DNA from: Mesostigma viride
Taxonomy: Eukaryota > Streptophyta > Mesostigmatophyceae > Mesostigmatales > Mesostigmataceae
Length of the DNA stretch: 64,000 nt
Direction: 5' to 3'
Assembly: GCA_009746045.1 (NCBI GenBank)
Contig: RPFO01000288.1
Location: 1,292,911 to 1,356,910 of the forward strand
Shown: piece after piece, positions 43,631 to 54,800 of the stretch
Layout: each line of letters begins with the position of its first letter
Position numbering within the stretch: position 1 is the stretch's first letter
Notes under the pieces: model-generated
The model's database searches: none
Told to the model about the DNA's origin: nothing
The model's input: only the letters and a program-made list of their open reading frames with translations
Program-made: the position numbers and the translations under genes

Positions 43631-45887
43631 TTAAATCGCGTAGTCCTCCGGGCTGTAGTACTCAGAGAGAAGCCGGTAGACATACGATGGGTTGAAGCAG
43701 CCCCTGCCCAGGGAACAGGTAGCAAAAAGAACACAGGGCCATGCCACGTGGATAGTGTGGGCCGGCCCGTCAGCTCAGAGCACACACATCTTAATTGTTT
43801 GTGCTGTAATATGCTAGGTGGTGTGGTTTGGTATCTCAACAATCGCAATGTGAGACGCCACTGCTGCCAGGGAGTCCACACGATTACAAAACCTACCAAA
43901 AGGCTGGTGCACATGGGGGCCAGGGGAAGTGGTGAAAGGGTGTGCAGGGAGGAAGAGCGAATGCAACAAAACTGAGCACATATTGGCAGGCGTTGCAGCC
44001 ATGCTCCAAAGTTGACACAATTCCATTTATGGCACATGCATGCTGTATAACTATATCAAGGAGATGCTCTATAACTAAATACGTGGTACAAACGGCAACT
44101 CGTGATGCACAGGTACAAGTCAGTGATGATAGTGTACACGTTGCGCGTCATTTTTCAATCAAAACATACCAGTCATTGCTAATGATGGCGCATAAGCACG
44201 AGCCATTGTGAACGATGGCGCATACGCCCGAGTCATTGCTAATAATACTGCATTCTAGTCATGAGCACAAGTAGCTGTGCACATGTACGCGCAAAATGTA
44301 ACAATAGCCTTGCACACGTACAAGTCAGTGACAATGATGGCACCAATACGTACGAGTCGGTGATGAAGAGGGAGACCAGCTCTGGCGGGATGTAGTCGTA
44401 CGCCGGATTGGCCACATGCAGCTCCCCAAGGGTGCACGCGGGCAACCCCTCCCCGTCCTTGGCACCCCCGCCCTCGCCCGCACCATGGCCCCCCTTGCCG
44501 CCCCCTGGGCTGAGCTCTTGGCTGGCAGGTGCCGCCCCTGGCCCCTTGGCCTTTGCGGGACCGTCCGCGCCGCCCTCCCCTCCTGCCCGCTGGCCCGGCT
44601 CACCTCGCTGGCCCGCCCTCCCCATGTCGGTTCCCTGGCCCTGCCCGCCCCTCTGCTCGGCGTGCGCGTCGGAGGCGTCGGCAGCCGCCCCATGCAGCGC
44701 GTGGGCCAGGAAGTTAGAGGCCAGCACCTGGGCCGGGCAATTGATCTCGTTGAGCATGATGTCCGGGTTGTGGGGGTAGATGGGTGACAGCTGGCAGCCA
44801 GGGTTTCGGGGGGGGGGGGGGGGGGGGAAGAAGCGCGTGACCAGCACATGGTGGCAGATGGCGGAAACAAAGACTCGTGTCAGCCGGCAATACAAGATGG
44901 TGTTATCCGTGGGTATTGCAAAATAAGTTGACCAGCAAAGAAAAGGCTTAAAAGGCAGATCAACCAGCTAGATACCACCCACCTATAGATGCCGCCCACC
45001 TATAGATGCCACCCACCCATAGATGCCACCCACCTGTAGATACCACCCAGCCATAGATGCCACCAACCCATAGGTGCCACCAACCCATAGATGCCACCCA
45101 CCTAAATATGCCACCCACCTATACATGCCACCCACCTAAATATGCGACCCACCTATACATGCCACCCACCTATAGATGCCACCCACCTATAGATGCCAAC
45201 CACCTTTAGATGCCACCTCCATCACCAGAACGCACAAGACCTGCTGAGCATGCCACCCATGAAGCGGGTGGGGAAGCGGGTGACCCACAGGTGCGCACAC
45301 CTTGTGGCAGCAGAGGGGCGCCTACCTTGTGGAGGCCTGCCAGCACGACGCAGGGCACTGAGTGGCACTGTGCGGCGAGGGCGACCGTGTGCGCGCCCAC
45401 AGGCGCGATGACGCCGCCGTTGGCCATCACACCGTGCGCGCTGATGAGCACCTGTGAGGCGGAGGTGAATGATAGGCCACAGGGAGGGAGAGGGAGTCAA
45501 ACGGAGGGAGAGGGAGGGAGGGAGAGGGATGAGTATAGGATGTGGCAACCACACCTTGGTGCACGTGCTGATGGGCAACCGCAGGCCAGTACACGTGGGG
45601 TTGGGATGGATGAGGGAATGGCGAGCAAGGGAAGCAAATGGGATGACAGGGCGCGGACGCAGATCAGCACCTGCACAAAAGCGGGTGTGTGCGTGGCAGC
45701 TTGGGTGTGAATGGCAGGAAACAAGAGAAACCAGCCCATAACCCACCCATCACAGACGCGCGAAACTGGTAGCCTGCCTATGCGTGTGTGCGTGTGCGTG
45801 TGTGTGCGTGTGGATGTGGATGTGGATGTGGATGTGCATGTGAATATGTGTGTGCACATGTGTACTTGTGTGTGTGAGCGCGCGCGC

Positions 45888-45921
<34 letters not shown>

Positions 45922-48900
45922 GGGCGGCGACAGGGCGGTTGGCTGGAGGGCGGGAGGCGGCCACTAACACGTCGTACGTACCTGCACCTATTCTTAGGAC
46001 TGAGTTCAACTCAGTCCTAATTTTAGGACTGAAATTTGGGGTCACGTTGAAAATTCACCCAAGTCGGAATGTTTGTAAAAAAAAATTCCCTCAAAATTTA
46101 TTCAAATACTACGTGAAATGACCTTTCTTGGACATATTTTTGCGATTTTTTTGGATTTTGTTTGGGCGGCTAAATGTACGGTCAAAGTACAGGTGGTAAG
46201 GGTACTTTTCCACGTGAAACGCGAGTTCCGGAAATGCACGACCTAGCCATGGCGGCTTGCGCCCATGCATGCAGTTTACGTTTGCGGACGATTTAGCAGG
46301 TAAAACTCAGGAAATAGATTTAATACGTCCTAAAGATGACACAAACCAATTTTTAGCTCACGGGGATGTGATTTACCAGGTGTCGGCACTGCTCTTGCTG
46401 GAAAAAACTGCGACCGGGCAGGTTGACGGAATTGATGACTAAAATTGCTTTACGGTGCAGGTCGAAGGGTTTATATGCTTCTTTCTACTTATTATCATGC
46501 ATGTGTGTAGCATTAAGTCAGTGGCAGTAAAGATTTGATGATTTCGACCACTCTGTCATGTCATGGTTTGTGTGTCGCAAGTGTCACTTTTGCGGGCGCC
46601 GCCTGGGCCAAGATAACGCCATCCGTGCACGGTAAAGCTGAAATATCGTTACCTCATCGTTTTTTATGTTCTTACATGAGTTTGAGCTTGCAAGGCGCTG
46701 TCAGTTTCGAATCTTGATGCGCTTTCTTGACCGTTGCCTGCCCCTCTCTAAACCCCCCTTTTTTATGATGTTACCAGGCATTTGCCTTACCCTAGTGTAC
46801 TTTTGCAGTTTTTTAGGCGCTGTATGGGTTTAAATACCTTCATAGATGTTAGTTATTCTTTTGCTACGTTCATACTGCGTGATTGTATGGCCATGGGCTG
46901 CATCCAGCGTGCTTTCAAGCTTATACGGGTGAGTGAAGAATCTTGGTGATAAACCACTGTCATCATGTGCCAGCAAGTATGTTGGCCATGCCATGGCAAG
47001 GCAAAACAGTGTTAGCCATCTTTATTCTTGTTAAAAACAATTGAAATATGCTTAACCTACCCATTATATTGGTGGTTAAGGCTTATAATAAAACCCTTTG
47101 TAGGTAGGTGTCAATGCCCATTCCCTACGTGCGTGCATAGGCTCTCACACATACTAAGGTATAATATAACTGCAATATGATGATGCAAGTATGTTGTCCT
47201 ATCATGCGTGAAGGGAAATGAGTTGATTGGCATGGTTGGTTGCCACGGTGGTGTGCAGTATGACCGCACTTACATGCTTGCACATTGCTAGCAACCTCGA
47301 AACCCATTCTTAGGGCTGGTGGTTTTTGGTGAGTTTCAGGTAGAGGCTGTGGACGAATTGAGCCCAGTTTTTTGCCATGTTTCAATAACTATATTGTTTA
47401 CACGCCTATATTTTTCAACATGCACATGGATTTTAATGTATTTTCCCAACTCGTCCTTCCGCAGAAAATTGCCAAATCGCGAGTATGGGTTGACACCCTT
47501 GTAAAATTTTACATGATTTGGTCAACATATGATTTTTTGGGCATATGCCCAAGCATTAGCATGATATTGAGTGCCATTAAGCATATCAAACATATGGGGT
47601 ACCCCCCTGCCCTTACCACTACTTGAACTTGAAGTCAGTATACTCAGTCCTAAAAATAGGACTGAGTTTTGACGTACGACGTGCTAAGGGGATGTGTTCG
47701 CCATGGCCCCTACCAACCACCTTGGATGGTAGTCACACACCAACCACACAACCATGCACACCCCATGCCACCCGCCTGATGAACGCGCGCCCGCTACCAC
47801 AGCCACCAGGTTACCGAGTATCGAGCCCCCCCCCTCCACCCACCCCACCCCACCACCCACCCACCCACCCCACCCTCGCCCCCCCTCCAGCCCCACCCAC
47901 CCACCCACCCACCCACCCACCACCCCACGCCACGCCACGCCACGCCATGCCACGCCACGCCCCCCCCCCCCCCCCCCCACCCCACCCCATCCCACCCCAC
48001 CCCCCCCACCCACCCACCCACCGCACCCCACCCCATCCCACCCCACCCCACCCCACCCCATCCCACCCCATCCCACCCCACCCCACCCCACCCCACCCCA
48101 CCCCACCCCACCCCACCCCACCCCACCCCACCCCACCCCACCCCACCCCACCCACCCCACCCCACCCCACCCCACCCCACCCCACCCCACCCCACCCCAC
48201 CCCACCCCACCCCACCCACCCCACCCCACCCCACCCCACCCTACCCTAACCCTACCCCACCCACCAGGTTGACGCGCGCCATAAGCGGGAAGACGGCGGC
48301 GTCCGTGATGAGCGTGGTCTGGATGCCGGCCGACGCCAACGTCTTGGCCATGTCGTGGCCCAGGTATCTGTATCGATAGAAGCACAGATAGACAAATAAT
48401 AGAGGTAAAGGGGGGGGGGTTAGCGCCGTGGCCATGTCATGGCGCAGGTACCTGCAGGGGTACGTGTTGAAGGGTGCCGAAAGGGATGGGCATGCACCTG
48501 CTGCAAGGGGGTGGGTCAGCGTCTGTGCTGTGCCATAGCCCAGGTTCTTGCAATAGTCAAAGTGACAACGTAAGGGCATGCTATAAGAATGGGGAGATGG
48601 GGGAGGGATGGGTGAGGGACGGTGAGGGATGGGTGAGGGATGGGTGAGGGAACGGACGGGGGTGCATTGCCTCACAAGGGGTGGGTCGGCGCGCGGGCGA
48701 CCTGCTTCCACAGGGATGTGCCCGTTATGTATGGGTCAAGTATGGGTTGTGCATGCGCCATGTACAGGTGTGTGAGATGGTAGCATGGCCCCACCGCCAT
48801 CATGGCTTAAGCTACTTAAGAGGGGGGGGGCGGGGAGAGCAGACTTCCGTGCGTGATTCCCTCAACTTACCCTGTCCGTTTGTCTCCATGGAAAAGGGCC

Positions 48901-51169
48901 GCTTCTTGGTCACCTCTTTGAGGAATGCGGCATTTACCACACTAAAGTGCACTATTGTACACTACACCATACTATAGTGACCACACCCACCGCGGCGCGC
49001 CCTCGCCCACGATCACGTGGAAGGGCCGCTTCTTGGCCGCCTCCTTGAGGAATTCGGCCGCCGTCAGCGACGCGCCCACTGTCAGGATGACCTCGCTGGC
49101 ACGTGGTGGGCGAGGGCGCAAGCAAGTGGACGACGAAACAGGGGTATAGGATAATGGCAAGGGCAAAGGGGGGGGGAGGGGGGCAAAGTCATAGGTGGGG
49201 GTAAACAGGGGGAGGCACAGCGGGGGAGTGGCGGGTCAGCGACGTGCCAGGTACTCAGGATGACCTTGGGGTACAACCAAGCGACTGGGGTGGAGCGACA
49301 GACTGCTACAGGGCAAGATTTTATTGCGTGATCTGTGCAAGAAAGGTGTGGGGTGGTGGACAAGCGGCACGGGCCGTGGGGGTTGGGGCGTGGGAGTTGG
49401 GGCGTGGGGCATGGGGGCTGCGAGGACGTGGGCAGGCCATCACTCACTTGTCGTGGGTGTGCCCTATCTACATAAACCGTGCGTACTCACTTGGCCTGGG
49501 TGTGCCCTATCTAAATATACCATGCGTACTCACTTGGCGTGGATGTGCTCAATCGCCTGCTCCGCGATTTGGATGTGGATGGAGTCAATCTCCTCCAGCA
49601 GCTCGTTGATGGCCTCGATCACCCGCGTCTTGAGCTGGCCCTGCTTCGCCTCTATAAACGGAGCAAGGCACAGGGCACGGGGCGCGAGGCACAAGGCACA
49701 AGGCACATGGCACAGGGCACAAGGCACGAGGCACAAGGCACAAGGCACAAGGCACAAGGCACAAGGCACAAGGCACAAGGCACAAGGCACAGGGCACAAG
49801 GCACGAGGCACAAATTTGTGCTTCAGGTAATAATTATCTCAGTACGGCTAAAGCACTCTACTACTTCGTACTAAAATAAACCTTAAGCAACATCTTTGCG
49901 GTCAGGTTCCACAGCGCGGCCAATGTTCGGCTGACGCAAATACCGTAGGATTTACGGGTTTGCAATCAGCGGTACACACACTAATTAACATGGAAGGTGT
50001 ACATAATGGGCGTGTGTGTGGTTAGTGACGGATGCACACCCCACGTGCATGTGGGGGGAGTACAAGGGGGCAAGACACATGGCGGGGGAGTACAAGGGGG
50101 CAAGCCGCATGGGGGAGGAAGCGCAAGGGGGCAAGCCGCACCAGGCGGGAGCATGGCCACTCTAGTGGCAAACGCCACCGCAGCCGCCGCCACCACAACC
50201 ACCGCCGCTTGGCGTGACAACCAGCAAGGGAACTGCACTGCATAACATGCGGCACGGCCACCCACGGGGCGGCACATGACATGCGGCAGGACAACAAGAA
50301 GGGATACCAACCCCTTGCGAAAGAGGTTGCCTCGCAAGCCGAAAGAGGACCTACTGGGCAGCGCCGGCTTCTCGGGTTGCTTGGCCTCCGGCTCCAGCGG
50401 CGCGTTCTCGTGGATGGTGCCCTTGGACAGGGCCGAGGGTTTGTCGCTGCCCCCTGGCCGCGGCCGCGGGTTGGCCTCCAGAAGGTTGTGCAGGGAGGCC
50501 GTGCGCCGGCCCGACATGCCGGGCGTCTGCGCCTTGAACTCGACCTTTCCCGTACCGAACCCGTTCCCCTCGTCGCTGCCTCCGTCGTCGTAGTCCTCGT
50601 CCTCGGACCCATCACCCCCCTGGGCGTCCTCCACATGCGCCTGCAGGGTCTGCGCGGCATTCAGCTGCTCGTGCGCCAGCACCGCGTCTTCCTCGCGGAT
50701 GATGTGGAGGACGCGCCGGACGACGTTCCCGATCGTGAGCTCTGCGAGTGCGCAGTTGGCGACAAACAGCAATGTGGTCAGTGACGAAGCCATCGCGGTT
50801 GAATCGCTAGCGCCACATTAGGATCAGCAGCGTTCGGTTACCCGCTCACCTGCAGGTCGGGCAGTAGTCATACGCGCTCCAGCCGTTTTCACAGAATCAA
50901 GAAGGCCATCCGCCAGCGTGGGCATAAAACGCTTCTCAAATGATACAATTTGGCGGAGCAGGATCGCCGTCATTTTGGCTACCTTAAGGGAGCCTTCAAT
51001 ATTCCTGCGCAGGCAACAAAACGTGCCCAGGAAGCCAGATACGTTAGCCCGCATCCACCAAGGCATATACATGCCAAATGTATAGGTGAAAGAGGTACCT
51101 CATTTGCACGCACACTCACCTGCGTTGAAGCTTGGTAATGAAGTCATTAATAAGCACGTTCGTGTCCAT
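43631..51169 (-). CDS. EIF2B2: Translation initiation factor eIF2B subunit beta
   Basis: Nine coding exons, read on the minus strand: 51169-51120, 51004-50850, 50741-50308, 49649-49534, 49095-48991, 48367-48265, 45451-45326, 44790-44354, 43703-43631. All phases close, giving 532 aa. The N-terminal helical domain reads [18 protein letters not shown]...[12 protein letters not shown], then [17 protein letters not shown]. The Rossmann-like C-domain reads [86 protein letters not shown], and ends [20 protein letters not shown]. It is longer than animal eIF2B-beta (about 350 aa) because of an acidic insert near residue 100-200 and a Gly/Ala-rich one after LAHAL. Role: regulatory subunit of the eIF2 GDP/GTP exchange factor in the cytosol. 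It diverges from the EDC4-like gene. Confidence 0.93.
44990..45215. repeat. ATGCCACCCACCTATAG minisatellite in an eIF2B-beta intron
   Basis: About fourteen units of 16-17 bp with small variants (TAAATATG, CCATAGATG). Confidence 0.9.
45780..45920 (+). repeat. GTGTGT/GTGGAT dinucleotide-type tract
   Basis: Purine-T alternation (GTGTGCGTG, GGATGT repeats, GCGCGCGC, then GT repeats) in an eIF2B-beta intron. Confidence 0.85.
45967..47684. mobile_element. 1.7 kb TIR element inside an eIF2B-beta intron
   Basis: Ends ACACGTCGTACGT and ACGTACGACGTGC are inverted over 12 bp apart from the terminal base. They are flanked by TA (45965-45966, 47685-47686; CTA if one more base is counted). Just inside each end is the same hairpin, ACTCAGTCCTA..TTTTAGGACTG, in the same relative orientation. 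The interior is AT-rich. The best frame (46257-46442, with [20 protein letters not shown]) is not recognised. It is probably a non-autonomous DNA transposon. Confidence 0.65.
47820..48255. repeat. (CCCCA)n tract in an eIF2B-beta intron
   Basis: Over 400 bp of CCCCA pentamer and CCACC variants, with a C-run near 47963-47980. It ends CCCTACCCTAACCCTACCCC. Open frames such as GWGGVGW are by-products. Confidence 0.95.
48335..48560 (-). repeat. Two decoy copies of the acceptor and exon start of eIF2B-beta exon 6
   Basis: On the minus strand the true edge CAG/ATACCTGGGCCACGACATGG (48368/48367) is preceded by CAGGTACCTGCGCCATGACA (near 48452) and CAAGAACCTGGGCTATGGCA (near 48555), at intervals of about 85-100 bp. 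Confidence 0.75.
48886..49045 (-). repeat. Exon 5 segment of eIF2B-beta duplicated into the next intron
   Basis: The coding stretch GAATTCCTCAAGGAGGCGGC...AAGAAGCGGCCCTT of exon 5 recurs at 48932-48886 as GCATTCCTCAAAGAGGTGAC...AAGAAGCGGCCCTT, about 130 bp downstream. Confidence 0.75.
49435..49550 (-). repeat. Three 42-bp copies of eIF2B-beta exon 4 end plus donor
   Basis: The true edge GCCAA/GTGAGTACGC (49534/49533) is followed on the minus strand by two copies carrying (GG)CCAAGTGAGTACGC (about 49491) and ACAAGTGAGTG (about 49448), each with AGATAGGGCACACCCA in front. Confidence 0.8.
49665..49815. repeat. Heptamer GCACAAG minisatellite
   Basis: About twenty units of GCACAAG with GCACGAG and GCACAGG variants, in the eIF2B-beta intron before exon 4. 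The longest gene-like frames across it are by-products. Confidence 0.95.
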
Positions 51170-51890
51170 GGTCACTAGCTCGTCGGTCTGAGGGAACAAA
51201 TTGCAAGTCGCTACCTTGTTGCCGACCTCAATGCGGCCTCATGTTAAAACCCCGGCATGATGCACGCACTCAGTTTTCCCAGGCCATAGCCACCTTTTCT
51301 TCCGCGAAACCTAGCACAATAGTAACTGGAACAAGCGGAGGGAGGGCGGACATGGCTTTATTTTACGCCCGGAACCTGCCCGGAACCTTGTCGACAATAA
51401 GAATGCCAGCAGCTATTACGACGTGCCTGTTGTCCTATGCCGTACTGTACGGCTGCCGTTATTATCCGTGCTTGCTAGCTCCGTTGATCTCATGCGGGGC
51501 TTACCGGCCCCTCTCCCGATAATATGCCAATGGGAGCGTGCTGGCCGTTCTCTTTGGTACGGCGTAAACTATACGTCCCTCCCTATCCCCGCCAGCGGTC
51601 GGTTGCAATATTGATATTCGGTCCTCCGTGGCCTAGTGCTCGCAGGCGGGTTCGAGTGGGGCACCCGCGTGCATGCGCACTCATCGTGTCTGTAGTCTGT
51701 ACTGAATTACCGAACCCACGTGCTGTCGTTTGGGCAAGGGAGAGTGAAATCCATGGCAATCTTCTCGGAAATAAGCATTGTGGAGGCATAAAATGAGACT
51801 AGAAGGTGAATTTTCTTAGCAGGTGGCCAGCAAATGACGACGGTTAGGAGCTGCTAGGTATTTCTTCGTTCTTTATACTAGTTACATCTC
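51170..51890. promoter_or_regulatory. Divergent intergenic region, eIF2B-beta / EDC4-like
   Basis: 720 bp between start codons at 51169 (minus) and 51891 (plus). It must contain both promoters or share one. No TATA box or other element could be named with confidence. Confidence 0.5.
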
Positions 51891-54800
51891 ATGGCGGATT
51901 CCGGTAGACACCTTATGGCCTTGCTTGGAGCAGCTGCTGCGGGTGCGGGCAGGCCACTTACCCCAGGAGTACCCCCTCCTTACTCTCCAACGGCACCTCT
52001 CTTGCCTGTGGCGAGCTTACCACGCCAGTCCGCTGGTTTTCAGAAGCATATGGCATCCGCAGGCCGGCTGGACAGCCTTGAAGTCGAGGACGAATCACAA
52101 CTGCTACACAGCCCGGAGGGTTGCCCGTTATCCGCTAGTGTGCCAATCCAGATATATGACACGCAGGGCAGTGCAGACGCCGTGTGCGATGGTGTGCTGT
52201 TTCCTAGCAAGGCACCCTCCCAGCTGGAAGTGACGCCCATCACGATGTACAACACCGCGTACAGCGAGGCACTGGGCAGCAGCATCGCGGTGAACAAGCG
52301 CTACGTCTGCTACGGGCTTGCTGCCGGCCAGATCCGCGTGTTGGATAGGGATTCCGGGGCTCGAGCCTTGCTCAAGGGCCACTCCAAGGTGAGCCGGCTC
52401 GCCAGGGACAGCTCGCTGCTGCCCGCCGGGATGCAGGTTTTGCGTGCTCGAGAATCGTGGCTCGTTTGTGCCACCGTAGCGAAAAGATGCTCTCTGCCAC
52501 GTTGCAGTGTGGGGCATGCCGGTAGTCGCGCTGCCATGCACGACCCCATGCATGACCCCATACATGACCCCATGCGTGACCCCATTCATGAGCCCATACA
52601 TATGACCCCATGCGTGACCCCATGCACGAACCCATGCATGACCCCATGCATGACCCCATGCATGAACCCATGCATGACTCCATGCGTGACCCCATGCATG
52701 ACCCCATGCATGACCCCATGCATGACCCCATGCATGACCCCATGCATGACCCCATGCGTGACCCCATACATGACCCCATGCGTGACCCCATGCGTGACCC
52801 CATTTGTGACCCCATACATGACCCCATACATGACTCCATACATGACGCCATCCATGACCCCATCCATGACCCCATGCGTGACCCCATGCATGACCCCATA
52901 CATGACCCCATGCGTGACCCCATGCGTGACCCCATTTGTGACCCCATACATGACCACATACATGACCCCATGCGTGACCCCATGCATGACCCCATGCATG
53001 ACCCCATGCATGACCCCATGCATGAACCCATGCATGACCCCATGCGTGACCCCATGCGTGACCCCATGCATGACCCCATACATGACCCCATGCGTGACCC
53101 CATGCATGACCCCATGCGTGACCCCATTTGTGACCCCATACATGACCACATACATGACCCCATACATGACCCCATACATGACCCCCTACATGACCCCATG
53201 GAGTGGCAGGCATGCCTGCTGCTGCAAGCAGCCGCGCTTGGTGCGTGCCACCCAGCTCGGGCGCGGCCGCCGTCCCGTCAGCTACTCATGCATGCCATTC
53301 TCAGCGTGCGCATGCCATTGTGTCTAGTGACAAGTGGCTTGACCCATGACCGCATGGTCATGTGCCGCCAGGTGGCGCCGTCCCCACGTTGGATAGCCTC
53401 CCCTCGTGCTGGCTCAGATGTCATCGTCCCCCTGTTCAGTCGCCCCCTCTAGCACCTGCCTGCTCGTCTCTGGGACATGAGCGCCAACCACATCCCTGAG
53501 AGAAGTGGGGTGAGGGTGGGGTGAGGGTGTGGGTGAGGGTGGGGTGAGGGCGGGGTGAGGGTGGGGTGAGGGTGGGGTGAGGGTGGGGTGAGGGTGGGGT
53601 GAGGGCGTGGGTGAGGGTGGGGCGAGGGTGGGGTGAGGGTGGGGTGAGGGTGGGGTGAGGGTGGGGTGAGGGTGGGGTGAGGGTTGGGTGAGGGTGGGGT
53701 GAGGGGGGGTGAGGGGGGGTGAGGGGGGGTGAGGGGGGGTGAGGGGGGGTGAGGGGGGGGTGAGGGGGGGTGAGGGGGGGTGAGGGGGGGTGAGGGGGGG
53801 TGAGGGGGGGTGAGGGGGGGTGAGGGGGGGGTGAGGGGGGTGAGGGGGGGTGAGGGGGGGTGAGGGGGGGGCGAGGGGGGGCGAGGGGGGGGGTGAGGGC
53901 GGGGTGAGGGCGGGGTGAGGGCGGGGTGAGGGCGGGGTGAGGGCGGGGTGAGGCGGGGTGAGGGCGGGGTGAGGGCGGGGTGAGGGCGGGGTGAGGGCGG
54001 GGTGAGGGTGGGGTGAGGGTGGGGTGAGGGCGGGGTGAGGGTGGGGTGAGGGTGGGGTGAGGTGGGGTGAGGTGGGGTGAGATGGGGTGAGATGGGGTGA
54101 GGGTGGGGTGAGGGTGGGGTGAAGGGTGGGGTGAGGGTGGGGTGAGGGTGGGGTGGGCGCTGGGGTGAGCGGTGGGTGGACATCGCCATGCAGTGCCCTG
54201 CGCCTGCCCTGTGCCTGCCATGCTGCATGTGGCGCATGTGATGCAGTGGGCGTTGCATGTGCGGATGGCGATGGTCCCCCCCCTTTGATTGCACGATGCC
54301 CGCACACACACAGCACGGAGCCGCACAAAAGCGAGCGCGTGGCTGGATAGCGAGCGCACGCGTGCTATTTTCGGCACTCTGCTGCTCATATTTGTGTACA
54401 ATAAATCTCATCGCGAAGTGCTGCTTTTACAGCACCCTTGCTCTGCCTCCCCCGCTGCTGCGCCGTCTTGCCCGCCTGCTGGCACCTCCCTGACCCTGCC
54501 TGCTCGCGCCCCATCCTCAACCCGTGTGCCTCATGTGCCCTTTGGTCCACCCGCGTGCCACACTCACAGGCGGTGTTGGATGCTGCCTTCTTTTCGGAAG
54601 AGGAGGACCTGTTGGCCAGGTGAGGGGGGGAGGGGGGGGGGGGGGCAGACCAGGTGTGTTGTACTAGGAAACAAATTTTGCTGGTCAGGTGTGTGTCAGG
54701 GGGGGGAGATGGCCAGAGGGGCAGACCCGGTGTGCCAAATTGGGGATGACCTTTCTGCCTTTTAAAATTATTATTGTTGTTGATGTTATAATAATAATTT

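Noticed and set aside
48236-48256. Telomere-like CCCTAACCC
   Set aside because: Only one CCCTAA unit at the edge of a CCCCA tract; no array.
47623-48385. Proline- and glycine-rich proteins on both strands
   Set aside because: Translation of the CCCCA tract inside an eIF2B-beta intron.
52128-53452. MTPC / GHVWGHAWG repeat proteins
   Set aside because: They come from the CATGACCCC minisatellite inside EDC4 intron 1.
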